Part shown: positions 34,801 to 48,600 of the stretch, one piece after another
How positions within the stretch are numbered: the stretch's first letter is position 1
Layout of the letters: each line of letters begins with the position of its first letter
DNA from: Brasenia schreberi
Taxonomy: Eukaryota; Streptophyta; Magnoliopsida; Nymphaeales; Cabombaceae
Direction: 5' to 3'
Length of the DNA: 64,000 bases
Assembly (NCBI GenBank): GCA_036023115.1
Contig: JAYKKT010000089.1
Span: 12,134,501-12,198,500 of the forward strand
Position numbers and translations under genes: made by a program
The notes under the pieces: model-generated
The model's database searches: none
What the model saw: only the letters and a program-made list of their open reading frames with translations
Told to the model about the DNA's origin: nothing

Positions 34801-35390
34801 TCTTAATCATGGAAGGAAGTTTTCTAGCATCAAAACAAACCGGTCTCTCTCCCTATCCATACACACATTATATATAGAGAGATACATGAGCATATGATTA
34901 AATGCTTAAAAATACTTAAGGATTTGGTCGGTTGAGATCATTAAGTAGATTAGAACACAGATAAGTCTATATATATATAGTGATTGAATCATGCTCACAT
35001 TAACAATTATTCATTCATGTACATTCATTACTTTTGGATGATATGAATATAATAAAAATATACTTCATATTTTTTTAAAGTTCTTTATGAATTTTAAAAT
35101 TAAACTCATGTTACCCAAAAGTAATGGGTGGACATTTGTCTGTGTATATTGTCAGTGTATGGATAGTATCCACTTTCCTATAATTTTATAGGCTATGCCT
35201 GATCATATGATCAAATGAGATGAGGTTTTGTAACTGTATATTTTGTACTTCTCGAAATCATACTGATCTAACTCTTTGAAGAATGCTTCTTCTTACCTCC
35301 AGTAATTATACTTGGTTCATTTGGTATGAACCTTCATGACTTTGAAGTCAGCCAGACTCACTACGAGTGTTGTTCTTTTTTGTTTTTTTA

Positions 35391-35529
35391 GGACAAGAGG
35401 CCCTCTTTGAGGCAAACCCCCGGTGGAGACATAGCCATAGTGCCTACATGCCCACACATGAGGATGGTACAAGGTACGCACCCGGGAGGTCAAACCCTCC
35501 TGGTCTTTGGTACAATTGCCTTTGTAACA
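35391..35529 (+). mobile_element. Possible tRNA-derived SINE
   Basis: An A-box-like TAGCCATAGTGCC at 35432-35444 and a B-box-like AGGTCAAACCCTCC at 35487-35500 are spaced about 55 bases apart, roughly as in tRNA-derived SINEs. It ends near TTGCCTTTGTAAC. There is no clear poly(A) tail or duplication, so this is tentative. Confidence 0.35.
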
Positions 35530-37518
35530 AACTTCTAATTTACGACTGAATGACAGAACCCAAAAAGGCTACTCATTTATAAAAAATTAATGCGTTCAGT
35601 ATGTGAGGTATTATTATGACTTAAAATAAGTTCTATTTAAATTTAAATAAAGTGTGAAGACAAACTATCCGTGCACTGCATCAACCACATAAACTTATTT
35701 TCATTGTTGGAAGATATAGATATGGCCGATCTAATAAGAACCAGCTCGAACTGTCGATTCCATTTCTTCCACTATGATCATATTGATATCGAGTTGGTTC
35801 TAGTTTTTGTTTTGGATTGTGGGTTTCAGTTCTGATTTGAGCTTTAAACCATCTTAAAACAACAACAATAACAACTAAGCCTTTTCCTATACTAGACGGG
35901 GTCGGTTACATAGATTCTTTGTTTCCACAAAGCTCTATCATGTGCTATGTTAGCAATTAACTCACAATAAGCTAGATCATTCTTTATTGTTTCTTTCCAA
36001 TACTTTTGTGGTCGTCCTCTACCTCTTTTAATACTTTTCAAATTTAGTTTTTCATACATTCTTAAAGGTTATTCTTTTAATCTTCTTTATATATGTTCAA
36101 ACCATCTTAAATGATATTGTCTCATTTTATCCTCTATTGGCGTCACTCCTAATTTGTTTCTAATAACCTCATTATGTATGCAGTCTTTTCTTGTATGACC
36201 ACTCATCCATCTCAACATCTTCATTTCTATCACAGGCATCTTTTGTACATGTTGATGGTTAACTGCCCAACACTCAGAACCATAAAACATGGCAGGTCTA
36301 ATTGTTGCTCTATAATATTTGCCTTTTAACTTTAATAGTATCTTCTTATCACAAAGAATACATGATGCTCCTCTACATTTTAACCAACCAACATTAATTC
36401 TATGAGTAACATCTCCGTCAATTCTTCCATCACTCTAAAAAATTGACCCAAGGTATTTAAAACTTCCCTTTTGGGGATGCAATGTGTGCCAATTTTAATT
36501 TCTATGTCTTCTGAAGTAACCAACTGATCAAACTTACATTCCATATATTCTGTATTTGTTCTACTAAGCCTTTGCTTTCTAATGCTTCTCTCCATAGTTC
36601 TAATTTTCTATTAACTTTTTCCTTAGACTCTTACACTTACACAATATCATCTACAAATAACATATACCAATGCACTTCATCTTGAATATGTTTTGTTAAC
36701 TCATCAATCACCATTATAAATAAGTATGGACTTAAAGTTAATCCTTGATGTAACCCAATATTAACTTCAAAGAAGTTTGTCATTCCTTCGTGAGTCCTCG
36801 CACATGTTTTTGCATCATCGTACATGTCTCTTATAAGATTAATGCATGTCAATGGGATACCTCTTTTTTCCAAGGTTTTCCAAATAATCTCCTTTGGTAC
36901 TCTATCGTAAACTTTTTCTAGATCAATAAATATCATATGAAGGTATTTCTTTTTTGCTGTAAAATGTTATATAAGACGTCTCAAAAGGTGAATCGCGTCA
37001 ATAGGAGACTTGCCTAACATGAAACCAAATTGGTTCTCTGTTGTACTTGATACTTGTCTTAACCTACGTTTGATAATTCTTTCCCACAATTTCATAGTAT
37101 GGCTCATTAACTTGATATCTCGATAATTCGCCAAATTCTGAATCTCTCCCTTGTTCTTATATATGGGTATAAGTGTACTCGCTCTCCATTTCTCGGGCAT
37201 CTTTTGGTTTCTCCATATTTCATTAAATAGTCTTGTGAGCCAAGTGATTCCTATTTTTCCTAGTATTTTCCAAACTTCTATGGGAATATTGTCTGGTCCT
37301 ACCGCTTTACCACTCTTCATATGTTTAAGAGCATCTTTGACTTCATTCTTTCGAATACGTCGGTAGAAATTGTGGTTTATATACTTTTTTGATTTGGCTA
37401 ACTCTCCTAAGCTAATACTAACATCTTTATTTTCATTAAAAAGCTTATAAAAATAGTTTTTTCTTCTATTTCTTATATCATCATTTTTCACTAGAATTTT
37501 TTCATCCTCGTCTTTGAT

Positions 37519-40500
37519 ACAACAACAACAACTAAGCCTTTTTCCATACTAGATGGGTCGGCTACATGGATTCTTTGTTTCCACATATCCCTATCGTGTG
37601 CCATGTTAGGAGTTAACTCCCAATAAGCTAGATCATTCTTTATTGTTTCTTTCCAACACTTTTGTGGTCGTCCTCTACCTCTTTTAATACTTTCCAAATT
37701 TAGTTTTTCTAACCTTCTTACAGGTTCTTCTTTTGATCTTCTTTCTATATGTCCAAACCATCTTAAACGATGTTCTCTCATTTTATCATCTATTGGTGTC
37801 ACTCCTAATTTGTTTCTAATAACCTCATTATGTATACGGTCTTTTCTTGTATGACCACTCATCCATCTCAACATCTTCATTTCTTTCACAGCCATCTTTT
37901 GTACATGTTGATGATTAACTGCCCAACACTGAAAACCATAAAACATGGCAGGCCTAATTGCTGCTCTATAATATTTACCTTTTAATTTTAATGGTATCTT
38001 CTTATCACAAAGAATACCTGATGCTCCTCTCCATTTTAACCAACCAGCATTTACTCTATGTGTAACATCTCCATCACTCTGAAAATTTGACCCTAGGTAT
38101 TTAAAACTTTCCTTTTGGGGAATGCAATGTGTGCCAATTTTAATTTTTATGTCCTTTGAAGTAACCAAATGATCAAAGTTACATTCCATATATTATGTCT
38201 TTGTTCTACTAAGTCGGAGGCCTTTGCTTTCTAATGTTTCTCTCCATAGTTCCAATTTTCTATTAACTTTTTCCTTAGACTCCTCCACTAATACAATGTC
38301 ATCTGCAAATAACATACACCAAGGTACTTCATCTTGAATATGTTTTGTTAACTCATCCATCACCATTATAAATAAGTATGAACTTAAAGTTGATCCTTGA
38401 TGTAACCCAATATTAACTTCAAAGAAGTCTGTCGTTCCTTCGTGAGTCCTCACACATGTTTTTGCACCATCGTACATGTCTCTTATAAGGTTAATATATG
38501 TCAATGGGATACCTCTTTTTTCCAAAGTTCTCCAAAGAACCTCCCTCGGTACCCTATCATAAGCTTTTTCTAGATCAATAAATATCATGTGAAGGTCTTT
38601 CTTTTTTGCTCTAAAATATTTCATAAGACGTCTCAAAAGGTGAATCGCTTCAATAGTAGATCTGCCTGGCATGAATCCAAATTGGTTCTCTGTTGTACTT
38701 GATACTTGTCTTAACCTATGTTCGATAATTCTTTCCCACAATTTTATAGTATGGCTCATTAACTTGATATCTCAATAATTCGCCCAATTCTAAATGTCTC
38801 CCTTGTTCTTATATATGGGTATAAGTGTACTCGCTCTCCATTTCTCAGGCATCTTTTGGTTTCTCCATGTTTCATTAAATATTCTTGTGAGCCAAGTGAT
38901 TCCTATTTTTCCTAGTATTTTCCAAACTTCTATAGGAATATTATATGGTTCTACTGATTTACCACCCTTCATATGTTTAAGAGCCTCTTTGACTTCATTC
39001 TTTTGAATACATCGGTAGAAATTGTGGTTTATATACTTTTCTGACTTGGCTAAATCTCCTAAATTAATACTAACATCTTTATTTTCATTAAAAAAATTAT
39101 AAAAATAGTTTTTCCATCTATTTCTTATATCATCATTTGCCACTAGAATTTTTTCATCCTCGTCTTTTATGCATCTAACATAATTAAGATCTTTAGTTTT
39201 CTTATCTCTAGCCCTAGCTATCCTAAAAATATCTTTTTCACCCTCTTTTGAGTTGAGTCTTTTATATAAGTCCTCCCAAATCTTAGCTTTTGTTTCACTA
39301 ATGGCCTTTTTCGCTTCCTTCTTTGCTTTCTTATAAGCTTCTAAAGTTTCACTAGTTTTCTTGGCATAATGTAATTTGTAACATGCCCTATTTGCCTTGA
39401 TTTTATTTTGTACTACTTTACTCCACCACCAAGCTTCTTTTTGTGCCGGTACACCTCCCTTAGATACCCCTAACACATCTTTCGCCACTTTCGTAATATG
39501 TATAGCCATATTGTTCCACATATCACAGGGTGTACCAACATAATTCCAAACATCTCCTTGAAGGACTTTCTGTTTAAATATATCTTCTTTCTCACTTTTG
39601 AGGTTCCATCATTTAGTCCGAATAGCTTGATGCACTCTTTTCTTCTTTGTCCATTTTTTTATTTGTAAATATATAACTAAAAGTCGATGTTGGGTGGTTA
39701 AGCTTTCTCCTGGAATTGCCTTGCAATCTTTACAATACGCTCTATCTTTTTTTCCACAAGTAAAGTAATCAATTTGTGTTTGTGATAAGCCACTCTTATA
39801 AGTAATTAAATGTTCATCTCGTTTTTTGAAGATTGTATTGACTATAAAGGGATCAAATGCTATAACAAAATTTAAAATCTCCCTACCTTCCTCGTTTATA
39901 TCCCCAAAACCAAAGTTTTCATGAATCCCTTGATATCCTAATGCCTCTTTACCGACATGTTCATTTAAATCTCTTACTAAACAAATCATCTCCCTTTGTA
40001 GAATCTTTTGAAACACCTTATCTAACTCTTCCAAAAAAACAGTCTTTATACTATCTTTTAGTCCTACTTGGGGTGCATAAGCACAAACTATATTCAAAAC
40101 CTCTGCTCCTAACACTAATTTCAACGTCATGATTCGGTCACCATATTGTTTTATGTCTATTACACTTTCCTTTAAATTTTTATTTATGATAATACCAACT
40201 CCGTTTTGAGCCTTTTATTTACTTGAGTACCATAATTTAAAACCTGTATCATCTATCTCCTTTGCTTTTTCTCCAACCCATTTTTTCTCTTGTAAACAAA
40301 GAATATGAATCTTTCTCCGAATTATAGTATCTACCACCTCCATTAGCTTACTTGATAATGTTTCAATATTCCAAGAACCAATACGAATCTTATTATCTAG
40401 GACTAGCTTCCTTACCCCTACATCCGTCCATAATCAAAATGCGGAGACCCTCTATGAAAATTTTTCACTACATTCAGGCGGCAATGTAGCAGGATTAACT

Positions 40501-40712
40501 TCTTTACCCACACCTGTCTATTATGTGGAAACCTTCTCTACAATTGATTCACTACATTCGGGCGAAAATGTAGTGGCCCTTGCTTACTTCTTATTGCATT
40601 CGGGCTCTGCAGCACGTTGCTAGGTGGGGACGCCCCAAATCAATGCTCATAATTTTTGTAATCCATGTTATAAAAATCCGACAAAGTTTTACGCTGGCTA
40701 TCAGAAGCCTAA
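37519..40712 (-). mobile_element. RTE-type LINE, copy F, near full length, inserted in LINE E
   Basis: Flanked by the 10-bp direct repeat CGTCTTTGAT at 37509-37518 and 40713-40722. This sequence belongs to the RT gene of copy E, so E was the target. The 3' tail is ACAACAACAACAAC at the left edge. The 5' end lacks about 100 bases compared with copy A. The leader keeps two hairpins (40466-40489 and 40550-40575). It is the best preserved copy. Confidence 0.93.
37549..40343 (-). pseudogene. RTE endonuclease/reverse transcriptase of LINE F, broken
   Basis: Long fragments: endonuclease 39609-40130 ([41 protein letters not shown]); linker and RT start 38790-39521 ([28 protein letters not shown]); RT core 38193-38759 ([45 protein letters not shown]); C-terminal 37491-38189 ([37 protein letters not shown]). 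The core catalytic FADD is intact. The glycine normally before the DLNEH endonuclease motif is arginine. Stops or frameshifts between fragments (for example near 38190 and 38775) make it non-functional. This family's protein nicks target DNA and copies its RNA there. Confidence 0.9.
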
Positions 40713-42090
40713 CGTCTTTGATGCATCTAACAAAATTAAGATATTTAGTTTTGTTATATCTTGCCCTAGCTATCCTAAAAATATCTCTTTTACCCTCTTT
40801 TCAGTTTAGTTTTTTTTATATAAATCCTCTCAAATTTTAGCTTTTGCTTCATTGACATCATTTTTCGCTTCATTCTTTGCTTTATTATATGTCTCTAAAG
40901 TTTCACTAGTTTTCTTAGCATAATGTAATTTGTAACATGCCCTCTTTGTCTTGATTTTATTTTATACCACTTCACTCTACCACTAAGCTTCTTTTTGTGC
41001 TGCTACACCTCTCTTAGATTCACCTAACACATCTTTCGCTACTTTTCTAATATGTATAGGCATATTGTTTCACATATCACAAGGTGTACCAATATAATTC
41101 TAAGCATCTCCTTGAAGGACTTTTTGTTTAAATATATCTTTTTTCTCGCTTTTGACGTTCTACCATTTAGTCCAAATAGCTCGATGCACTCTTTTCTTCT
41201 TTGTCCATTTTTTTATTTGTAAATCCATAACTAAAAGTCGATGTTGGGTGGTTAAACTTTCTCCTAGAATTACCTTGCAATCTTTACAACACGCTCTATC
41301 TTTTTTTCTATAAATAAAGTAATCAATTTGTGATTGTGATAAACCACTTTTATAAGTAATTAAATGTTCATCTCGCTTTTTGAAGATTGTATTGACTATA
41401 AAGAAATAAAATGCCATAGCAAAATTTAAAATCTCCCCACCTTCCTCATTTATATCCCAAACCTAAAGTTTTCATGAATACCTTGATATCCTAATGCCTC
41501 TTTACCGACATATCTATTTAAGTCTCTTCTTAAACAAATCATCTTCCTTTGTGGAATCCTTTGAATCACCTTATCTAACTATTTTCAAAAAGTTGTCATT
41601 ATACTATCTTTTAGGCCTACTTGGGGTGTGTAAGCACAAACTATATTCAAAACCTTTGCTCCTAATACTAATTTCAATATTATGATTCGGTTACCATATC
41701 GTTGTATGTCTACTACACTATTCTTTAAATCTTTATTTATTATAATACCAACTCCGTTTCGAGACTTTTCCTTACTTGATTACCATAATTTAAAACCTTT
41801 ATCCTTTATCTCCTTTGCTTTTTCTCGAACCCACTTTGTCTCTTGTAAACATAGAATATGAATCTTTCTCCGAATCATAGTATCTACTATCTCCATTAGC
41901 TTATTGAATAATGTTCTGATATTTTAAGAACCAATACGAATCTTATTATGTAGTAGTAGCTTTCTTATTCTCACATCTGTCCATATTGAAAATGCGGAGA
42001 CCCTCTCTGTAAATTATTCACTACATTTGGACGACAATGTAGCGGGACTAACCTCTCTGCAATTGATTCACTACATTCGAATGAAAATGT

Positions 42091-42579
42091 GAAACCTCTA
42101 GTTCCGATTCTACCAAAGATAACACCAGAGTTGAATTGAGTGGCTCTTGATTCTGAGTTTGAGTCTAGTTTATTTGGTTCTGATTTGAGGTGGTCGGGTT
42201 TGGTTCCGGTTGAAACCGCAGGGCCGCTTTAAGTGTGCTCGGTTGGCTCAAAGCGTTTGTGAGGCTCGTTTTCCAGCCCAATGTCGAGCATCATTATCAT
42301 CTTCAAAATATCGAAAGTTTGCCGGCAGGCGATTTGTTCGGGTTTTTAATGGGAGCCGAGATTTACCAACACAAAAAGAAAAAAAATAAAAATTAGACAT
42401 TTTCGCAGGCGAAAAGTAAAACAAGAAATAGGCTTATCCCGCGCGAGAAGGGCGGGAGTACCGGAGTACACTTCCGTCGGGCTATCGAGGAAATCTGAGG
42501 CGCAACGTCGTCTTCTTTCCGGGAGAGACTCCTCCCTGCTCTCTCAGCTGTTGCCGTTCTACTCGGACTCTTCACTGAA
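42091..42579. other. Upstream region of the Ca2+-ATPase
   Basis: A segment rich in GGTTCCG/GATTCTG lies at 42100-42230, followed by moderately GC-rich sequence with GCGCGAG and CCGTCG near 42430-42500, probably promoter and leader. No TATA box was identified. Confidence 0.4.
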
Positions 42580-42620
42580 ATAGCCCCCTCCCCCCTCCTC
42601 TCTCTCTCTCCCTATTGGAG
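42580..42620 (+). promoter_or_regulatory. Pyrimidine-rich leader of the Ca2+-ATPase
   Basis: A nearly pure C/T stretch (CCCCTCC and CTCTCT runs) ends 7 bases before the ATG. Such pyrimidine patches are common around plant transcription starts and in 5' leaders. I see no clear TATA box in the 500 bases upstream, so the transcription start is not placed. Confidence 0.35.
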
Positions 42621-45600
42621 ATGGAGAAGTATTTGAAAGATTTCGTGATCGAGCCGAAGAATCCGTCGTCGGAGGCATTGCAGAAATGGAGATCGGCGGC
42701 GTGGGTCGTGAAGAATCCACGGCGGAGGTTTCGCATGGTGGCGGATCTCCTCAAACGAAAGGAAACAGAGGAGAAGAAGCGGAAAATCCAGGTTCATCTC
42801 TATCCTATTTCATTTCGGTTCGTTTTCCTTCCGGGTATCACGTGCTTCCATCTAGTAGTTTCGGTGTCTTGTTCGATCTTTTATTCTTTCAGTATGATTT
42901 CGTAAGTAGCTACGAAGGTTTGCGCATTCTTATGAATCGGTTCCGGTAAAGGAAGGGCGATATGTGTGAAGTTTTATAAAATTCCGTTTAATTTCGGTTT
43001 GTCTGGTTTGAAAGTGCCGATGATACTTCTCGCAACCGTGACCTCGTTATTCTGAAGAGATCATCGTAAATGATTTGCGTACGCCCGGGATTTTGTTCGA
43101 TGGAGGGACAATTTTAGGTGTGCTTCGTCATCCGAATTGTTCATTCCTTGAAATTGCATTTGTAGAAAGTTCTTTCTGGAGCGGGTTTTCATCAAGTTCT
43201 ATTTGGTAGTACGTGGCGGGGGCCATGACTTGTTCAATTTATGGAGGGAAAAGATCACCCTTAGAGATTAGGATACGCGCAGCATTTTCTTCCATTCAGG
43301 GAAATATTTAGCTCCACTGCGTCATCTAAATTCTTCAAAAACATTTCTTTGAACCTACGTTCGTATTGAGTTCTGTTCAAGTTCCAGAAAAGCATCCGTG
43401 TTAGCTCGAGTGCAATTTTCCCATTCCCTTTCTGTCGATTCAATCCGAAGATTTCTGTGGAAGATAGGAATTTTGTTATTTCGTCCTTTCTCAAAATCTC
43501 GACGGCTAACATGACTTCCGCTATTTCTTCCGAGTCTTCCAGGGGTTGTTTGAAAATATCGCGTACAGATTATTCATTTAACTTATCGAAGACTCCGTTG
43601 GTAATGAAAACGAGAGGGCCACATTAGTAGGTCCTATCGAGGAACGCCTCTGTGGAGTTATGCGCGTCTTCCAGATTTGACGTCATGATCACGCGTTTAG
43701 CTTTCTTCTTTAGGGGCTTTTGGATCAGTCCCTGGTTATAGGATCATATTCGAGTGCGTTCAATCTTTCTGACAACCTTCCTACTTTATGAAACCATAGC
43801 CATTTTAATCTCATATCGACTGTCACACACCGCCATTCACTTTATCCTTTGTTCACATAGAGGCAATGTATGCGAATAAGTTGTACATCGTGTCCAATTT
43901 CATCGAAATAACTGTACCATCTACTTTTTTTGGCAGAAAATAACTGTACCATCTTGTTCAGGACAACGTGACAAATAACTAAATCTGACGTGAAACTTTG
44001 AGCTAATATGAGGTTAATAAATTCTAAAGATTGTATTTAGCTATTGAATATATCAGAAAATGAAGGGATGAATTTGAAAATATCTTTCTGTAATAATGTC
44101 CGTATCATCATTTATAGATCTTATTGAACTTTGGAACTGAAGAATTCGTCATTCTAAAGAAAAGAAAACTGCGGCGACCGCTTGATGGTCGCCTACTCCA
44201 CATAACATAATTAGTTGCTACAATATATTTTACAGCTTAGTTCATATTTACATTAGTACACAGAGGGGACAGGCATGAGGCAAGTCGAAGCGTCCATCTG
44301 ACATATGTTCTGATATATTTGCTTCTCCAAAACTTCTTATACATAGGTCTTGACCATTTGGCTGCGGATCCGCACCCTTTATTGCATAGTTCACAAAGTC
44401 ATTGTCAAGCTAGACATGTTCGGTTCCGCATTAACTGGAACCAGCAGTTAAAGACTGCCTTTTCCAATTCACTTGGTGCCATGAACTGGAACTAAACCGG
44501 ATCCCCGCTGGTTCTTGTTCCGGTTCAGAGTCACAGGTTTTTGGTTTTGGTTCAAACTCAAAGCGGCTAAAACCTGTAAAAAAGTTTGTAAAACAGGAAG
44601 TATATGAAAAAGAACTGAACCAGGGGTTTGAACGTTTAGAACAGGACATGTCTTCATCAAGTGGTCAATCTGGTAATGGTTGTTTTATAGCAGCCCGTCA
44701 CCAACAGTTTCCCGTAACAGTTTCAGGTTCCTCTGATTTGGGTCTCGAACATGGGTGGCTACTAATGCCACCACTGAGTTTCTTAAGATCCACCACACAA
44801 GAAATCCTGGGATCTATATTCTTCAAGTCAAACTGAAGATTCAGAGAGAGTGTGTCCAGTTGAAATGTTCTAAATGTTCACAATGAGAGCCTTTTCATTT
44901 TGGGGGTTACAAGAGAGCCTATTTTCTTATGGTAAACCGGGCGAACCTTAACGAACAATGTTTCTTTTGAGTGAATCACTTAATTTGGAGGGAGGTTTAC
45001 TCCCTCAGTCACACAGACACTTTACCAGGGTGCTGCACTCATTTGAGACACTTCGTGACTTGGCACCCATATGCTATTCTTGTGTCCAGCACAGCACAAT
45101 GCATTTTATGCCTTTTAGTGCTATCTCACTGAGTGATTACTGATCAATTATATATTATTATCGAATTCATTTCTGAAAACCTTTTTTTCTTTAGGTTTAT
45201 AAGACAATTTATATAAATAAGACTAGTAGAACGTAAGAAATGTTCGTAGGAAACTATATAGGTGTGTTCATGCATTCATGTTTTTCAACCAGTGTCGTGT
45301 CTTGCACATGCATTCACCAACATCTCCGCACCTGATCGCTGACCATGTGCCCGAGTTTACTCTTGTTTTGAGAACGTAAGAAATGTTCATAGGAAACTTG
45401 AAATGACATTGTTTTTGATTAAAACGTGAGTTCCTCATAAAATAATCTTATGTAGCCCATTTGCCTAGCATAGGAAAAGGGAGAATACTTTGGTCTTGGT
45501 TTTCTTAATCTTTTTATTATGTTATCTCTTCTTTCTCTAAACTACTTGGTATCATGTATTGTGCTTATTTCTGTTGGGTTTTTATCGGTAACTTGGAGGA

Positions 45601-48600
45601 ACCTTCTCTGAAGAACCCTGAGGTTAGGATCCTTAACTTTGCAGGACAATATTTATTATCTGAAAAATATCCCTGAACGAAAAAAGGAACAAAATTCCTG
45701 CATTTTCCTAGACGACACTGTAGCCTTAACTATGTTGGAAAAAGGTTCGAATAAGGGATAAATGTTGAGATCATCAATAGGGAGGGCCCCCCCTTCACGC
45801 GGTAACTGGGGACCCTTCCATCTCTTCTGTTCTGTCCTCTTAGGCTGGTCTTCGTTATATTTTAATTGTTTTTGTCTCCTACAGCACTGGGTATGTCCTT
45901 GAGACTTGGTTTTGCCGTACTTCCCAATTCCCTCCTTCTTTCTTATTGAATTTATTTTAGTTGGACCTTGTTCGTTAAGTTGAGGGTGCTAGGGCACCAC
46001 ATAGCAAGCCGAGTGAGTCGCGTCCCTCAAAAAGTCGTCCAAACTTTGTTCTTGCAGCCAACAGAGAAAGTATATCGTTTTCTTCTATCTGTTCCTCTTC
46101 CCCGGTTGCATACAGGCAAGAGGCAAATTTTGTATGGCTGGGTATGAGTGGTGATATAGTAGTTCCTTTGGCTCTATTCCATTTGGGTCTTCTCTTCTTT
46201 TTCTAACCGACGCTCTTATTTTAATAAATAACTATTTTAAAAATCTTCTTATAAACGGAAGATAGCTCATTTCTTCTAGTTTTATTGTTTGGTATTCCAT
46301 TCCTCAAATAATTAATCATTCCTGGCACGCTCTGTATCGAAGTTTTAAATTGTATCCGGTTGCTGTTACGTGGTTCCTTCCAAGTTTAAACGAATAAAAT
46401 AATGGCCCTTTTTCAACACGTCCTTGTTCTTTATTCTGTTTAGATGAAGTCATAATCACAAAGTCCTGCGCTCCAAGAAATTGCGCCAAGAAAAAGAGAA
46501 ACTTAGGGAATTATGGAAAATTTGCTGTAAACGATTATAAAAATGTTAGAAAATATACGTAAAACTGTATTGAAAATGTACATAGATAATATAAGCAATT
46601 AGTTCACTTGAAAGATTGTAACTTGTTTTACAAGGTTGGTATTTTAGGACGTCACACTGGAAACTTAATGAAAGAAAATCCAAACGGTTAAAGTGAGGAC
46701 TTACAGTATTAGCATTGCCCATGGAGCTGTAAGCCCACGGAGCACCTAAGGAGGCATTAATTGCCCTATAACGTATAGTAAAGTAGCGCCAAGTGGGAAC
46801 TATTAGGAAGGACTTACGTCTCACCCAACCCGAGACCGACACAATCCGTACTTTGTCCCTACATTCTACCTTGGAAAAAACCACCGTCGTCTGCCCCTAC
46901 ATTCTATACCGTATCTCTTTCCCATTCACGGTAAATGCGATAGTGGAAATCCATCCTACCAGTAGACCTGTATTGGTTATATTTATGAATATGGATTAAA
47001 CTACTTTACGTTGGGAGAATCTTTCTTGCATGACATTGGAAGAATTATGATGTTCATCAAGGGAATAGCTCATCATAACGTAGAAACATATCCTTCTCTC
47101 ATATCCCAACGGAAATGAAAGGCACGATGCTAAAGGGTACATCATCTTGATAGCTTAGCTGATTTTCGTGTTCTTGCATAGTCACCGGCATTTTCGGAAA
47201 ATTCTGTCAGTAAGTGGCACAAGGCACCATCTCGTCACGGACGTTGTGCTAACCTTCTTCAAAGTGGTGTAGTCCGTCACGCTCCAATGATCTTGGACAC
47301 TCGGTGGCTCAACACCTAGTCTTTTCTCATGTCGGACGCAACACACAGTGTTTAAGTTCTATGTCACCAACGCACTTCCTTAATATGATAAGTTATTACT
47401 TTATTAGTAAATTAACTTATGAAAGCAATAATTTTCTGTTAATTCATATATTAGCGTATTTGTTTGATAGGTGTCAATAAATTTATAGGATTATAGCTCT
47501 CTGTCTGTATGTTTCTCTCTCTATTGCTCGTATACATAATATATATATATATATATATATTAGGACATATGTATTTATATAGATGTATTCTGCACCTATT
47601 GTTTTTGCGTTCTCACTCGCATTGTTCTCATGTGACATTGGCCGAGGAATCTTATTATTGGTATAAGCAGGATTAATCTCTTTTTTGCTGCCATTATTGG
47701 GACTTTCGTTTTCGCATGCCTGAAAAAAGAAGAAAAGAACGCCAGTCGCTAAATCTTTTTAGGGATAATTCATCTCTACGTTATCAGATGAAAAGTAACT
47801 TTTATGTCTTACGATGTCCTTGTGGACATTCTTTTTGAGAAAAATGTTATCCCTCCCAGGACCTTATGAAGAAGGTGCCCAACAAATCTTTTCCATTTAC
47901 AGATTTTATGACACGAGCGGAAGACTTTCGACTCCTTTCATTTGAGCGCTAGTGTTTCCTTGAAGTAGGATGCCCTTATTAAAGAACAATAGCTACCTCG
48001 GAGGGTAGTTGTTTTTATGACCTGGTCCACTTTCTCGTCCCTTATTTTTCATTCTCGTGAAGTTGGGCACGACTTAGTAGGGATATATTCTCTGAGTCAG
48101 TTCTACTACTCATTTTGGATTTTGGTTGCCGGGCCCTCTCTCCCCTCTCTCTCTCTCTCTCTCTCTCTCTCAATCGATTTACTGCTATATAATCGTCCAT
48201 ATTGCGCGATCGGTCTTTGTCCCCTTCTTATGAGAGTGAGCAAGGAGGAAGGTTCGGTGATGTATGAGCTTCCTAGAAATATACCCAGTTCAGGGGCATT
48301 TAGGGATGTAGCCTTTCCCTGTTCTGTATAATCAGATAGCTTTGGCATTACGCTATGCTGCATTCTTGTGTTATCCCTACCAGAATCAATTTCTCTTTGA
48401 CTATAAGCGTAGCTTTTCTAAATGTGGACCCATGCTGTTCTTTCGGTTGAGATGATTTCTATTTATCGGCACAAGGAGTCAGTAGGTGAGGGTTATTTAT
48501 ATCCTGGAGAATTTTATTTTTCAAATAAAAAATTCGAATTTGGAACCCCTTTCAGTGACCTTGGACAGGAGATCGATTTTTTTGAGTTTGCATTGTTGGC

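Larger units (their letters stand above)
31144..35857. other. Intergenic AT-rich region
   Basis: No gene recognised on either strand. It contains AT/GA and GT microsatellites (31273-31314, 31764-31808), a possible SINE at 35391-35529, and a GGTTCTGATTT-type segment near 35735-35855 next to LINE E. Confidence 0.5.
35858..42090 (-). mobile_element. RTE-type LINE, copy E, split by LINE F
   Basis: Pieces 35858-37518 and 40723-42090 join to about 3.0 kb. The 3' tail is AACAACAACAATAACAAC at the left edge. The 5' end is truncated inside the leader hairpin array. Recognisable pieces on the minus strand: C-terminal region 36087-36290, RT 36637-36936 (catalytic motif reads FVDD), RT N-terminal part 36967-37491, endonuclease C-terminal part 41160-41417 ([11 protein letters not shown]). 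Many stops. Target duplication is unclear; AAACC occurs on both sides. Confidence 0.87.

Noticed and set aside
42610..42905. 96-codon reading that continues past ATPase exon 1
   Set aside because: The family sequence stops at the GT donor after KRKIQ and resumes at 58274; the rest is intron read-through.
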